Notes: generated by a model not told the origin, from the sequence alone. A stretch of 64,000 nucleotides of DNA from Scytonema tolypothrichoides VB-61278 (GCF_000828085.3 NZ_JXCA02000022.1:277254-341253); one strand, 5' to 3'. Counted from the stretch's first letter, positions 26,193-37,310 are shown. Program-made: numbers and translations.

Positions 26193-27105
26193 GAAATTCT
26201 CCAGAATCCGATAGAAAGAGATGTGTATCCGGAGAGCCGCTTGCAGTTTTTAATAATAACAAGATCAGAATCGCCGAATTTACCTCTCCAGACTCAATCC
26301 TAACACAACTGTTCTTAAAAAAAAGGTTAAATCTGTCCTTTGATATTGATTTTAAGTATTATATTTTACTATGTTTTCTATATCAACTATGACTTAGTTA
26401 AATACTTCCTCAGATAGATGACTATAGAAACTTCTCATTATATTGTTTTGGGCAAAGTGAATGAATACATAATAAGAATAAGCTCGTTACTATAAACTCA
26501 ATTTTTGATTTTTAAAAATTTAGATTTGTACGAAAAATTCCTTTGGATGAAGAAAGACAAAACCTAGGAGTCACTCCACCAAAGCAACTTAGGGGCTTTC
26601 CGCTGTCTTTGGACACCTAGACGCCCTCTGGTGGTGTGCTTTCCTGAGAGTAGAAATAAGACTTTAAGAGAGTTTTTGCGTAAGTCCTATAAAATCACGT
26701 CACCTTGACCAATTGCGTGTATAGTTTTTCGTCCAGGAAGTTGATTGATAGCCCGTATCACTGAGGCTGTTAAATTTAATTTCATTTTGGCATAGGCGAC
26801 ACAAACCTGGCTGTTATGTAATTGTATAACGATGCAGGTTGGGGGATTTTGAAAACTATAGTCGCCAATTATGCCGATTATAAGTTAAAGATTGAAATAA
26901 CGAGAAACTCACACAAGAGCTCCCGCCCTACCTTCCCTCTGGAAGGAAGTTTTGCTAAGCATAGGCAAATGACAGCGCTTAGCGGGCAGTTTGTGTAAGG
27001 ATAAAATCACATATCGCTCAGCGTGAGGTTTTAGCTTAACCGATGCGCTCTTAACGATTTCAATTGACTGTTTAGCTTAGCAGCTATTCTTTGTTTGAAA
27101 TTTCC
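26193..27105. other. Long intergenic region with a structured hairpin
   Basis: No gene supported in about 900 bp between the divergent RRM gene and topA. ACTCCACCA (26573-26581) pairs with TGGTGGTGT (26629-26637), 8 of 9, enclosing TAGG/CCTA and GGGGC/GCCCTC complementarities; this could be a small RNA or a repeat. AGGAAGG/CCTTCC pairs near 26927-26950 precede topA. Confidence 0.35.
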
Positions 27106-29760
27106 ATGTCAACTCTTGTCATCGTCGAATCTCCGACCAAAGCTCGTACCATTCGCAACTACCTGCCAAGAGACTACCGGGTGGAAGCGTCTATGGGTCA
27201 TGTGCGTGACCTTCCTCAATCAGCAACTGAAATTCCCGCCAATGTCAAGGGCGAGAAATGGGCGCAGCTCGGGGTAAATATAGACGCCGACTTTGAACCC
27301 CTGTATGTCGTCCCTAAAGATAAGAAGAAAGTTGTCACTCAGCTCAAAGACGCCCTTAAAGAAGTAGATGAACTGATTCTGGCAACGGATGAAGACCGGG
27401 AAGGTGAAAGCATCAGTTGGCATTTATACCAGTTGCTCAAGCCAAAAGTTCCTACAAAGCGGATGGTGTTTCACGAAATTACCTCTGACGCCATCAAGAA
27501 AGCCTTGAAAAACTGCCGCAATATTGACGAACAGTTGGTTCGTGCTCAAGAAACGCGGCGGATTTTGGATAGACTTGTGGGGTATACCCTGTCTCCCCTG
27601 CTGTGGAAAAAAATCGCTTGGGGATTATCTGCTGGACGTGTACAGTCTGTTGCTGTACGGCTTCTGGTCAACCGCGAACGTCAACGCCGTGCTTTCCGCC
27701 AAGGTTCATACTGGGATTTGAAAGCAACATTAACCCCCCCGGATTCTCCCAAAGGGCAATCATTTACTTCCCAACTAGTGACATTGGGAGGAACAAGGCT
27801 GGCGAATGGCGGCGATTTTGATGCCGCCACAGGGAAAATTCCCCCAGATCGCAATGTTATCTTGCTCAATCAAGAGCAAGCACAAGCCCTCAAAGAACGC
27901 CTAACAGGAAAAACTTGGAAAGTCACAGACCTTGAGGAACGTCCTGTTACGCGCAAACCCGCGCCACCTTTTACCACCTCGACTCTACAGCAGGAATCCA
28001 ACCGCAAACTGCGCCTTTCCGCACGGGACACAATGCGAGTTGCTCAGAGTTTGTACGAACAGGGATACATTACCTATATGCGTACAGATTCGGTGCATTT
28101 ATCGGATCAGGCGATCGCCGCCGCCCGTGAGTGTGTAGACAAACTTTACGGAAAAGATTACCTCAGCCCCCAACCAAGGCAATACACTACCAAATCCAAA
28201 GGCGCACAAGAAGCCCACGAAGCAATCCGCCCCGCAGGTAGCACCTTCCGCACTCCTCAAGAAACCGGTTTAAGTGGTCGCGAGTTCCAAGTGTACGACC
28301 TCATTTGGAAGCGTACCGTCGCCAGCCAAATGGCAGACTCTCGCCAAACTCAAATCATCATGCAACTGCTTGTGGAAGATGCAGGTTTTCGCTCCTCTGG
28401 CAAACGCATTGACTTTCCAGGATTCTTGCGCGCTTATGTGGAAGGTTCTGACGATCCAGAGGCAGCGCTGGAAGACCAAGAAGTCATTTTGCCTAACCTA
28501 AAAGTGGGGGATAGTCCTAAATGCACTGATTTAGAAGCAGTTGGTCACGAAACCCAACCTCCCGCAAGATACACCGAAGCGACCTTAGTAAAAACTCTGG
28601 AAAGCGAAGGCATTGGGCGTCCCAGCACCTACGCTAGCATCATTGGCACTATTATTGATAAAGGTTATGCCCAATTGGTGAGTAATGCCCTCATACCCAC
28701 CTTTACTGCTTTCGCCGTCACGGAACTGTTGGAAAAGCACTTTCCTGACGTTGTAGATCCCAGCTTTACCTCCAAGATGGAGCAAACCCTGGATGACATT
28801 TCCACAGGTGAAGCTGCGTGGTTACCCTACCTGAAGGAATTCTATCTGGGAGACAAAGGTCTAGAAACTTTAGTTAAGGAACAGGAAAGCCAAATAGATG
28901 CCAATGTTGCCCGGACAGTGGAACTAGAAAACCTAGATGCCAAAGTCCGCATTGGTAAGTATGGTGCTTATATAGAAAAAGAGAATGGTGATGCTGTTGT
29001 CACCGCCTCCATTCCCAAAGACCTGACTCCTGCTGACCTTGACCCCCAAAAGGTAGAAACACTGCTGCGGCAAAAAACTGTCGGTCCAGATGAACTCGGT
29101 ATTCACCCAGAAACAGGCGAAACAATTTATGTCAAAATTGGTCCTTATGGACCCTACGTACAATTAGGTGATAAGACCGACGAAAACCCAAAACCCAAAC
29201 AAGCTTCCTTACCGAAAGGAATAACGTCAGAAAATATCACTCTTGAGACAGCTATTGGTCTTTTGTCATTACCGCGAACACTGGGGGTTCATCCACAAAC
29301 AGGCGCTCAAATTCAAGCGAATTTAGGACGCTTTGGACCTTACGTTGTTCATAACCAAAGTGGTGCAAAAGACTACCGTTCGCTCAAAGCAAGTGATGAT
29401 ATCTTGACAATTTCTTTAGAACGTGCATTAGAGTTGTTGTCTGAACCGAAAAAAGGACGCAGCACCACTAACAGCAAGTCTAAGGCGGCGGAACGGGAAT
29501 TAGGCCCTCATCCTGTAGATGGTGAACCAGTCAATATTTACAATGGTCCTTACGGACCTTACATTAAGCATGGCAAAACGAATGTAAGCATCCCAGAAGG
29601 TGTATCAGTAAAAGATGTAACTCTTGCTTCCGCCCTGGAGTGGTTAGCATCCAAAGCATCAACAGCAAAATCAACTCGTAAAACAACAAGTAAATCGAGG
29701 AGTTCTACTACTTCTAAATCAACAACTAAGTCCTCAACCACCACTGCAAAAAAAAAATGA
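27106..29760 (+). CDS. topA: DNA topoisomerase I
   Basis: 884 residues; the start is set at [20 protein letters not shown] (ATG at 27106), since the upstream TTG frame adds only five non-conserved residues. Toprim with acidic DEDRE in [10 protein letters not shown]; catalytic Tyr in [14 protein letters not shown]. Instead of zinc fingers the C-terminus carries three repeats of the GPYGPYV/GRFGPYV type, each preceded by (I/V)HPxTG, then a Lys/Ser/Thr-rich tail ending in an A-rich codon run. It relaxes negative supercoils. Typical cyanobacterial architecture. Confidence 0.96.
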   Translation: MSTLVIVESPTKARTIRNYLPRDYRVEASMGHVRDLPQSATEIPANVKGEKWAQLGVNIDADFEPLYVVPKDKKKVVTQLKDALKEVDELILATDEDREGESISWHLYQLLKPKVPTKRMVFHEITSDAIKKALKNCRNIDEQLVRAQETRRILDRLVGYTLSPLLWKKIAWGLSAGRVQSVAVRLLVNRERQRRAFRQGSYWDLKATLTPPDSPKGQSFTSQLVTLGGTRLANGGDFDAATGKIPPDRNVILLNQEQAQALKERLTGKTWKVTDLEERPVTRKPAPPFTTSTLQQESNRKLRLSARDTMRVAQSLYEQGYITYMRTDSVHLSDQAIAAARECVDKLYGKDYLSPQPRQYTTKSKGAQEAHEAIRPAGSTFRTPQETGLSGREFQVYDLIWKRTVASQMADSRQTQIIMQLLVEDAGFRSSGKRIDFPGFLRAYVEGSDDPEAALEDQEVILPNLKVGDSPKCTDLEAVGHETQPPARYTEATLVKTLESEGIGRPSTYASIIGTIIDKGYAQLVSNALIPTFTAFAVTELLEKHFPDVVDPSFTSKMEQTLDDISTGEAAWLPYLKEFYLGDKGLETLVKEQESQIDANVARTVELENLDAKVRIGKYGAYIEKENGDAVVTASIPKDLTPADLDPQKVETLLRQKTVGPDELGIHPETGETIYVKIGPYGPYVQLGDKTDENPKPKQASLPKGITSENITLETAIGLLSLPRTLGVHPQTGAQIQANLGRFGPYVVHNQSGAKDYRSLKASDDILTISLERALELLSEPKKGRSTTNSKSKAAERELGPHPVDGEPVNIYNGPYGPYIKHGKTNVSIPEGVSVKDVTLASALEWLASKASTAKSTRKTTSKSRSSTTSKSTTKSSTTTAKKK

Positions 29761-30246
29761 CAAAAAAGGCGAGTTTAGCTAAAAAGTTGACATCATCGAG
29801 TCGTTTTTCGTAATTGGGAAAAAGTGTTAGGAATGGCGATCGCAAGTCTTCCAGACTAGAACGTGCGATGGCACAGAGTGCCCGTTCATGAGGGCGATCG
29901 CCCTCACAATCCCACATGAAGGCGTTAATTATGTACAACTGAGGGCAGATGCTTTTGTTAACAAGCGCTTGCCAACTTGACAGAAAGAAAAACAAAAGAA
30001 ATTATAAAAATGAAAAAAATGTTTGACCGCCTTAACTTCTATACCTGTCAAACCCTCCTTAGTAAGATGCAGTCTGTAGTGAAGATGATATGATACTCTA
30101 AAATGTAGAAGAGAAAACAACATCAAAATTTCAAAATTCACAGAGTGTAAACTATCATAGTATTAAGCTGTGGGTGCAAAAATACTCTGGTTTCTCCGTG
30201 AAGGATTATAAACATCGTTGGTAGTATCTCGGGAGCGGTCAGTTCA
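29761..30246. other. Intergenic with a HIP1-centred palindrome
   Basis: GAGGGCGATCGCCCTC at 29890-29905 is a perfect 16-bp palindrome with the HIP1 octamer at its centre. Other parts are AT-rich with no gene; the right end precedes the 45-codon gene. Confidence 0.4.
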
Positions 30247-30384
30247 ATGGACTATATAGAAAAGGTGCTAGAAAAACTAAAAGACTTGGCACGCAAGCTA
30301 ATAGAAGCCCTTTTGGGACCAGAAGCGGAACCGGAACCGGAACTCATTCCGATTCCAGTGCAAGATCGTTCACGCCGTCGATAA
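30247..30384 (+). CDS. Small amphipathic protein upstream of aroQ (45 aa)
   Basis: [20 protein letters not shown] forms an amphipathic helix; then a Glu-Pro run (PEAEPEPE) and a basic tail (DRSRRR). It ends 13 bp before the aroQ start on the same strand, so it is probably co-transcribed. Not recognised; the ribosome site is weak. The clear domain-like layout and operon position argue it is real. Confidence 0.55.
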   Translation: MDYIEKVLEKLKDLARKLIEALLGPEAEPEPELIPIPVQDRSRRR

Positions 30385-30397
30385 AGAAGCGATTACC

Positions 30398-30856
30398 GTG
30401 CTAGATTTAACTGAGCGCCCCATAAGTATTCTGGTACTGCATGGACCAAACTTAAATTTATTGGGACAGCGAGAGCCAGGAATATATGGTTCGTTGACAT
30501 TGGCTGAAATTAATCGCTCCTTAGAACAAGAAGCAGAAAAGCTACAGGCGAAAATCTCTCATTTACAATCAAATTATGAGGGCGCTCTGGTAGATGCAAT
30601 TCATGAAGCACTAGGAAAACATCAGGGAATTTTAATCAATGCAGGGGCATACACTCACACGAGTGTAGCTTTGCGCGATGCGATCGCTGGTGTTAACTTA
30701 CCTACAGTCGAGGTGCACTTGAGTAACATCTACCGGCGGGAAGATTTTCGCCATCATTCATATATAGCCCCAGTAGTCATAGGACAGATTAGTGGTTTTG
30801 GGGCGCAAAGTTATTTACTAGGGTTGCAGGCATTAGTGCATTATATAAGAAAGTAA
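30398..30856 (+). CDS. aroQ: Type II 3-dehydroquinate dehydratase
   Basis: 152 residues from GTG. Motifs [20 protein letters not shown] (with the active Tyr and Arg), [15 protein letters not shown] and [18 protein letters not shown] are diagnostic of the dodecameric type II enzyme, which makes 3-dehydroshikimate in the shikimate pathway. Normal length. Confidence 0.95.
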   Translation: MLDLTERPISILVLHGPNLNLLGQREPGIYGSLTLAEINRSLEQEAEKLQAKISHLQSNYEGALVDAIHEALGKHQGILINAGAYTHTSVALRDAIAGVNLPTVEVHLSNIYRREDFRHHSYIAPVVIGQISGFGAQSYLLGLQALVHYIRK

Positions 30857-30898
30857 AAAGGTGAAAAACTTATTTTGACTTTTCACTTCCTTTATGAT

Positions 30899-31840
30899 AT
30901 GCGCTACTCTATCACAAGTCGATTTAAAGGCACAATACTCGGGGCAATTATTGGAGAACAGATAGCTTCTAGTCGTAGCAAGCAGTTACAGGGTGCAGGG
31001 ACGTTGAAAATACCATCTTTGCACTGGAGTGACATGGCTGTTTTATATGCTTCAAGTTTAATTTCCTCAGGTAGATTAGATACACAAGATTGGCAAAAAC
31101 CTGAACAACAAGAATTTACGAATTTCAAAAATAGCTATGGGGCTATTCTCGCCACATTGCCATTGGCGCTATTTTTTCATGACAATACAGTTAAATTGCG
31201 ACAAAACTTACTGCTGGCGACGGAAATTTGGCAGGATGATCCAGTCGTACGGGATGGAACACTAGCAGTGGGCTATGCGATCGCAAAATCTCTCACAGAA
31301 AAACTCTCTCCACAAGCCCTCATTTCTCAGACGATCTCCTTTGTTGGAGAAACGCAGACAAACTTGCCACAACAATTATTACAAGTTCATAATTTGTTAG
31401 AATACGGCGCTGGTTTAGAAACGGTACAAACCGAGTTGGGTAAGGAACAAAAGTTAGGTAACATCATAGCCTTAGCTTTTTACTGCTTTCTGAGTACCAT
31501 AGAAGACTTTCGTCTTTCTATTTTACGAGCAATTCAAGATAGTTATCGCTCTTATGCAATAGGTGCCATGACAGGTGCTTTATCAGGAGCATATAACAGT
31601 TCAGTTGGTATTCCTGTCACTTGGCAGGTTATGCTTGTGCAACAGAGTTCTGCACAAGACTGCAAACAAGCTGGCTCTTCTAAGATGGTAGAATTAGCTG
31701 ACGCAATTGTGGCTGTATGGTCAGGAGTATATAACCTTGCTTCGCATCCAGATAAAGTCAGAGAAGAAAGCGGTACTATCACACCGACTCTATTGTCTTT
31801 ACAGGTAACAGCAGCTCCTCGCGTTATTAAGTCACGCTAA
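30899..31840 (+). CDS. ADP-ribosylglycohydrolase-like protein, probably non-catalytic
   Basis: 313 residues from MRYSITSRFKGTILGAIIGE. The FKGTILGAIIGE opening, the helical spacing and GAMTGALSGAYNSSVGIPVT near residue 230 follow the ARH fold (PF03747). The metal-binding acids of active members are absent: GDxxG is GEQIA here, and the D-x-D-T cluster before the second glycine helix reads RSYAIGAMTGA. It follows aroQ by 42 bp. A regulatory or orphan role is likely. Confidence 0.65.
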   Translation: MRYSITSRFKGTILGAIIGEQIASSRSKQLQGAGTLKIPSLHWSDMAVLYASSLISSGRLDTQDWQKPEQQEFTNFKNSYGAILATLPLALFFHDNTVKLRQNLLLATEIWQDDPVVRDGTLAVGYAIAKSLTEKLSPQALISQTISFVGETQTNLPQQLLQVHNLLEYGAGLETVQTELGKEQKLGNIIALAFYCFLSTIEDFRLSILRAIQDSYRSYAIGAMTGALSGAYNSSVGIPVTWQVMLVQQSSAQDCKQAGSSKMVELADAIVAVWSGVYNLASHPDKVREESGTITPTLLSLQVTAAPRVIKSR

Positions 31841-32058
31841 CATTTTTTCTATTGCTAAACGTGACTGATTCCAAAACATTAAAGACTACAAAGTAATTCA
31901 AACATGAGTTACGAAAGTAGCTTTTAATACTAAGATAAAAAAGGCAATTCTCATTCAAAGTCTGTAGGTAGCTATAGTGGCAAATCGGCTTAAAGTATAT
32001 TCCCGTTCTGGATTGTCTTGTTTCAACCTATCAGAGTAAGTAACTGCGGTCATAGGTG

Positions 32059-34785
32059 ATGAAAACGCAGCGATTTTTTCAGTCCTTGACTCAGAAGCTG
32101 ACTTTCTGGCGGCGACAGTACAAAGTGCGACATTGTCATATTGCATCATCAAAAACAAGTAGAAAAGATGGATACCCAACAGCAAGAGTGTCACGCTCAA
32201 TTAACAAATCGCTTAAAGATAAAAATGATATTGACACAGTCGGTTCGCCCTGGGTGAAAGTCAGGCGTTCCTGCGTTGTTTTCGTCATCACAGTTGTCTC
32301 CATAACAGGGGTTATGGGGCAAAAGTTATATAACCAACCCCAGTTGCAAGTAGGGACTGTTGCGCCACAGACAATTAGAGCACCAGCGACTGCGAAAATT
32401 GAAAATAAGAAAAAAACAGCAGAAAAGCGCAAAGCCGCAACGAAAAGTTCTTTGCCAGTCCTCATGGTAGATGAACGCATCAATGCAGAAATTGAGCAAA
32501 ATTTACAAGATATTTTGCAAGAGGGCAACGAAATTCGTGCAACACTTGGATCTTTTCCTTTTTTTGACACTTTGGTTTTATCCGTCTCTACCCAGCGTTA
32601 CCTGCGTTCCTGTTCTCATTGGGAATGGCAAGCACTGCTGTTAGCTGTAGAAAATACTGACAAGCAAAAATCAACGATGTTGGTTCAAAAGCCCAGGAGT
32701 CGAGAACACAAGGATGCAAGAACACAAAGAAATGAGAATCCAGGAAAAGTTTCTGCTTTTGCCTCACCCTTCGCTAGTCAGGGCAAGCCCTATAACACTC
32801 TTTTCACATCAAAAGAAGCTTCTAGTGGTAACGTGCTAGCCGAATCAGGAACATCACAACAACCGCCTGTTTCAGGTTCTTACGCACCCAACACTCAAGA
32901 CTTAAAATCAAATGATTTGTTCCAAAACATAGAGTTTGCACAAGCGGTGGCTCAATTACAAGCTTACCGCCTCATGAGTTCCAAGCAAAATTTTTCTTCC
33001 ATAATCGCTCAAATTACAAAAATACGGGAGGGATACGCTCAAGCAAAAACTAAACTCACAGATTTGGTGATTGCCAAACCAGATACAGTATACGATGAAG
33101 CTTCTATTCTCAACTTGTCAGATGAGGATTGGACGAAAATAAAAATAGAAGTCCTGCAAACTTTAGAGCGGATTCTCACCCAAGGCATTTCACCCGGACT
33201 ACCACAAAATATCCTACAAAATACAGTCACCATACAAGTGCAGACGTTCGTACCAAAAGATGCCGAACCCTTAGCAAGCAAACTTTTGTTAGCTGTACTT
33301 AAACCAAATCTGAAGAAAGATGAATTACAAACGCAGCGAATGAGTGCAAAGATAGCTGCTCAAGTAGAACCTGTGATTGTTACTGTTTATAAGGGTGAGG
33401 TGATTGTCCGTCAACAACAGAAGGTGAGTGCATGGAACTTTGACGTACTAGAGCATTATCACCTGATTTCGCGCGAGATTCATTGGCTGGGATTGATACA
33501 GTTAGGGAGTGTTGTCACTGCATCTGTTGGTATTTTTGCAATCGTAGAGCGGCGGATCAAGCACTCCATTCGGCAAAGCGATCGCCTGTTGGTACTATTG
33601 CTGAGCCTTAGTGTACCACTGGTACAAATGATGGGTACACCTTACACCACCTGGAGTGCCGTTGGGTTATTGCTGGGTAGCTTCTATGGACCAACTTTGG
33701 GCGTGACTGTTGTAGGATTGCTGTCATTACTGCTACCCATGAGTCAAGAAATAAGTTTTATTGCTCTAGTTGCTGGCGTATCAGGGGGAGTTTTGGGCAG
33801 TTGCGTTGCACAACGGTTGCGATCGCGTGAAGAATTAGCACTTTTGAGTCTTGCGATCGCCTTAACAGAAGGTGCTGTTTACCTAATCATCAAGCTGTTG
33901 ATCAGTGCTGTATTGGGAGTTCCAGTGCACTACTTGGTACTACAAAACGCAGGATTATTTGCTTTATCCGGCTTAGTATGGAGCATCGTAGGGATGGGGT
34001 TGAGTCCTTATTTAGAAAAACTATTTGACTTAGTCACTCCAATCCGCCTCGCAGAACTGGCGAACCCTAACCGCTTCTTATTGAAAAGACTTGCGACTGA
34101 AACTCCTGGGACTTTTCAGCATACCCTGTTTGTCGCGACTCTTGCCGAAGCAGCTGCCAAACAGCTAGGATGCAACGTCGAACTTGTTAGGGCTGGCACA
34201 TTATACCATGATATCGGCAAAATACACGACCCAATGGCATTTATTGAAAATCAAATGGGGGGACCAAATAAACACGACACAGAAATTAAAGATCCTTGGA
34301 TGAGTGCGTACCTTATCAAAAAGCACGTGAGTGAAGGGTTAGCGATCGCGCGAAAGTACAGTTTGCCTTCGTCAGTTCAAGCTTTTATTCCAGAACATCA
34401 AGGTACTATGCAAATTTCCTATTTCTATCACCAAGCAAAGCAAATGGCGCTCTTAGATCCAAGTTTAAAAGTCATAGAGGCAGATTTTCGGTACGATGGT
34501 CCAATACCCCAGTCGCGGGAAACAGCAATCGTGATGTTGGCGGATTCTTGTGAAGCGGCGTTGCGATCGCTTACAGACGCCACACGAGAACAAGCTTTAG
34601 CAATGCTAAACAACATTCTCCGCGCCAGATGGCAAGACAATCAAATGGTAGATTCCGGGTTAACACGAGAGGAAATGACCCAAATTGCCGAAATTTTCGT
34701 GCAAGTTTGGCAGCAATTCCATCACAAGCGCATTCCTTACCCGAAGTTAAAAGCAGTAAAAGAAGGAACAGGCGATAGGGAATGA
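32059..34785 (+). CDS. 7TM-HD family phosphohydrolase (PgpH-like)
   Basis: 908 residues. Order: cytosolic basic N-terminus, first membrane helix near 75-95, large extracytoplasmic 7TMR-HDED domain (about 100-460), seven membrane helices (about 475-670) and a C-terminal HD domain with TLYHDIGKIHDPMAF and later HVSEG and PEHQG. PgpH relatives hydrolyse cyclic di-AMP. A 75-residue polar stretch (about 205-285, including SREHKDARTQRNENP) interrupts the outer domain and looks derived from intergenic repeat DNA. Coding start ATG chosen one codon after a GTG. Confidence 0.88.
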   Translation: MKTQRFFQSLTQKLTFWRRQYKVRHCHIASSKTSRKDGYPTARVSRSINKSLKDKNDIDTVGSPWVKVRRSCVVFVITVVSITGVMGQKLYNQPQLQVGTVAPQTIRAPATAKIENKKKTAEKRKAATKSSLPVLMVDERINAEIEQNLQDILQEGNEIRATLGSFPFFDTLVLSVSTQRYLRSCSHWEWQALLLAVENTDKQKSTMLVQKPRSREHKDARTQRNENPGKVSAFASPFASQGKPYNTLFTSKEASSGNVLAESGTSQQPPVSGSYAPNTQDLKSNDLFQNIEFAQAVAQLQAYRLMSSKQNFSSIIAQITKIREGYAQAKTKLTDLVIAKPDTVYDEASILNLSDEDWTKIKIEVLQTLERILTQGISPGLPQNILQNTVTIQVQTFVPKDAEPLASKLLLAVLKPNLKKDELQTQRMSAKIAAQVEPVIVTVYKGEVIVRQQQKVSAWNFDVLEHYHLISREIHWLGLIQLGSVVTASVGIFAIVERRIKHSIRQSDRLLVLLLSLSVPLVQMMGTPYTTWSAVGLLLGSFYGPTLGVTVVGLLSLLLPMSQEISFIALVAGVSGGVLGSCVAQRLRSREELALLSLAIALTEGAVYLIIKLLISAVLGVPVHYLVLQNAGLFALSGLVWSIVGMGLSPYLEKLFDLVTPIRLAELANPNRFLLKRLATETPGTFQHTLFVATLAEAAAKQLGCNVELVRAGTLYHDIGKIHDPMAFIENQMGGPNKHDTEIKDPWMSAYLIKKHVSEGLAIARKYSLPSSVQAFIPEHQGTMQISYFYHQAKQMALLDPSLKVIEADFRYDGPIPQSRETAIVMLADSCEAALRSLTDATREQALAMLNNILRARWQDNQMVDSGLTREEMTQIAEIFVQVWQQFHHKRIPYPKLKAVKEGTGDRE

Positions 34786-34835
34786 GAGACAGTAAAAGAA
34801 TAAAGTATGGGGTTTAGATTCAAGAGGCAAGCTTA

Positions 34836-35420
34836 ATGAAGTACATTTGCGTGTTTTGTGGTTCTAATATGGGTCTAAAACCAGCCTATAAACAAGCAGC
34901 TATAGCATTGGGCAAAGCCCTTGCGCAACGGAAATTGGGTTTGGTATATGGGGGTGGGAATGTCGGGTTAATGGGTACAGTTGCGGATGCCACCTTAGCA
35001 GCTGGTGGTGAGGTTATTGGGGTGATTCCAGATTTTCTGGTTGCAAAGGAAATTGCTCACACTGGATTGACGCAACTTCATATTGTCAAATCAATGCACG
35101 AACGTAAAACTATGATGGCGCAACTGTCCGACGCTTTTGTGGCACTTCCTGGAGGGTACGGAACGCTAGAGGAGTTTTGCGAAATCCTCACTTGGGCACA
35201 ATTAGGGTTACATCAAAAGCCTTTTGCTGTGTTTAATATCAAAGGTTACTACGATTCTCTGCTGAAATTCTTAGACCAAGCTGTTACTGAAGAATTTTTA
35301 CGTCCTATCCATCGCTCTTTAGTATTGGAAGCATCCGAACCGGAAAACTTGCTGGATTTATTGGCAAATTATCAACCTCAAAATGTTGATAAGTGGATAA
35401 GGAAAGAGGTTAAGCCTTGA
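34836..35420 (+). CDS. LOG-family phosphoribohydrolase
   Basis: 194 residues, Rossmann-like. ICVFCGSNMG at the start, LVYGGGNVGLMG, and the signature PGGYGTLEE with preceding MHERKTMM identify the LOG/TIGR00730 family, which removes ribose phosphate from N6-modified AMP (cytokinin activation) or related nucleotides. It is 50 bp after the 7TM-HD gene on the same strand. Substrate in cyanobacteria is not established by sequence. Confidence 0.9.
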   Translation: MKYICVFCGSNMGLKPAYKQAAIALGKALAQRKLGLVYGGGNVGLMGTVADATLAAGGEVIGVIPDFLVAKEIAHTGLTQLHIVKSMHERKTMMAQLSDAFVALPGGYGTLEEFCEILTWAQLGLHQKPFAVFNIKGYYDSLLKFLDQAVTEEFLRPIHRSLVLEASEPENLLDLLANYQPQNVDKWIRKEVKP

Positions 35421-35616
35421 TGAAGAGCCAAGTATTAAAAAACTAATTCTCTAAAATTAAAGGCAAAGATTACATTGGAGACCAATAAATTCACCAAGAA
35501 TTTAATTTATACCCATTGAGCAAGAATTTAGCTATAACATAAGCATGATTATTCAAAATCATCTGTCAAAAAACGTCTATAGCTAGTGACTTTATGCGCA
35601 TATCTACAGCAACGCC

Positions 35617-37305
35617 ATGCTGACAGGAAAATTAAAATCCAACAAATACAAAAAAGCAAAAAAACAGAAGAGTCAGGAAACTCCAACCCTTAGCCTCAAA
35701 GAACGTTTAGCCCAAAAGCGTAAAGCTGCACAATCGCGCAAAGAATTCACCAATTTTTTAATGATTGCTGCTTTTGGCGGTATCTTCTTTGGTATTCTCA
35801 TGGCTTTTGTCGGTGGAATTAAGGCAGCAGTTCCAGGTTTATTAGGAATTGTTACTATCGCTTTGTCCTACAAATATCCCCGCCAAGCCCTTTTTGCGTT
35901 TCTTATTTACGTGCCGTTTGCGGGTACTATTACTTACTACCTCGGCAATAGTCCCATACTCCAATTAGCGAAAGACTCCTTTTACATTCCAGCGCTGATT
36001 GGACTTTGGCAAATGTGCCGTAAACAGCGGCTACCCTTCATTATTCCCCAAGCCATTAAAATTCCACTGTTTATTTTGTTAGGTATATGTTTGCTAACAC
36101 TAGTGTTTGTTAATGGAGTGCAGCAGTTCAATCCGTCCTTGACTCAATTATTAGACGATACAGCTGTAGAAATACCCATAGGCGTGGGGATACTCGGTTT
36201 AAAAGTCTTGTTGGGCTATGTACCCTTGATTGCTTGCGCTTACTATCTCATCCGCAATAAGGAGGATTTCCTATTTTTATCGCGCCTGCAAATTGTCCTT
36301 ATACTAGTGTGCTGTGCGCTGGGATTAATTCAATACCTCTTATTATCGAAGGGAATATGTCAAGGCACAAGATATTTAGAAGGAGCAGCCCAATTTAAAG
36401 CATCAATCGAAGCTCGATGTTACTTTGGTGGTTCTCTGATTTATAGTCCCGATCAAGGGATAATTCGTCTACCAGGAACCTTTGTCGCACCTTGGCAGTG
36501 GGGATGGTTCTTGATTTCCAGTATCTTTTTTGCCTTTGCTTCCGGCTTTAGTGATCCTTCTAGAATCTGGCGAGTTCTCAGTTTAAGTTCTATGGCAGCA
36601 GTGGCTGTCAATGCAGTTGTCTCTGGGCAGAGAATAGCCCTAGCATTGGTACCTGCGTGCTTCGTAGCTTTGCTATTGCTGACTGGTCAAATTCGTAACC
36701 TCAGACGGTTTCTCCCCATAGCAGTGGGACTGGCGATGATTTTGGGAATTGCAATCATCAACAACCCTGCCATTCTCTCAGAAAGAACAGCAAGTCTGAA
36801 TGAACGTTGGGAAGCTTCACCACCTCTGGAATTTATCACACAGCAATTTGGGTACGTTTGGAGAAATTTACAACCGCTAGGACATGGGTTAGGGCGCGCC
36901 ACTAACTCTGCTCGTGCGCTAGGTGCAACCAAACTGATAGAAACTTACTATCCCAAAATACTATATGAAATTGGACCGTTGGGACTACTAGGATTTTTAA
37001 TTTTAGTCACAACTTTGACAATCGTGTGCTTCCAGACTTATCGTTCAATCAAAAATCCTAATTTCCGCAGTTACGCAGCTGCTTTGTGGGTGTTCATATT
37101 GTTTATTAGTTACAACACCTACTACTATCCTCTTGATGTCGATCCAATCGCTGTCTATTACTGGTTCTTTGCTGGAGTCCTGTTGAAATTGCCAGAAATA
37201 GACAAGCAAGAAAAACTTCAACAAGCGCAGGCAAAAGGGAGACAGGGGAAGAAGGGAAGCAGGAGAAGCAGCGGAAGCAGGGGAGCAGGGGAGAATAATT
37301 TTTGA
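35617..37305 (+). CDS. hpsL: O-antigen-ligase-like hormogonium polysaccharide protein HpsL
   Basis: 562 residues. Basic N-terminus (SLKERLAQKRKAAQSRKEF), then about 11-12 membrane helices, a long loop with GTFVAPWQWGWFLISS and LPLGHGLGRATNSARALG, typical of Wzy/WaaL-like HpsL proteins. It probably polymerises or ligates the extracellular polysaccharide needed for hormogonium gliding. The last 30 codons are Gly/Ser/Arg/Lys-rich and derive from an AGGGGAGCAGGGGAG-like repeat. First of a four-gene set; symbol given from recalled family likeness. Confidence 0.78.
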   Translation: MLTGKLKSNKYKKAKKQKSQETPTLSLKERLAQKRKAAQSRKEFTNFLMIAAFGGIFFGILMAFVGGIKAAVPGLLGIVTIALSYKYPRQALFAFLIYVPFAGTITYYLGNSPILQLAKDSFYIPALIGLWQMCRKQRLPFIIPQAIKIPLFILLGICLLTLVFVNGVQQFNPSLTQLLDDTAVEIPIGVGILGLKVLLGYVPLIACAYYLIRNKEDFLFLSRLQIVLILVCCALGLIQYLLLSKGICQGTRYLEGAAQFKASIEARCYFGGSLIYSPDQGIIRLPGTFVAPWQWGWFLISSIFFAFASGFSDPSRIWRVLSLSSMAAVAVNAVVSGQRIALALVPACFVALLLLTGQIRNLRRFLPIAVGLAMILGIAIINNPAILSERTASLNERWEASPPLEFITQQFGYVWRNLQPLGHGLGRATNSARALGATKLIETYYPKILYEIGPLGLLGFLILVTTLTIVCFQTYRSIKNPNFRSYAAALWVFILFISYNTYYYPLDVDPIAVYYWFFAGVLLKLPEIDKQEKLQQAQAKGRQGKKGSRRSSGSRGAGENNF

Positions 37306-37310
37306 CTCTT

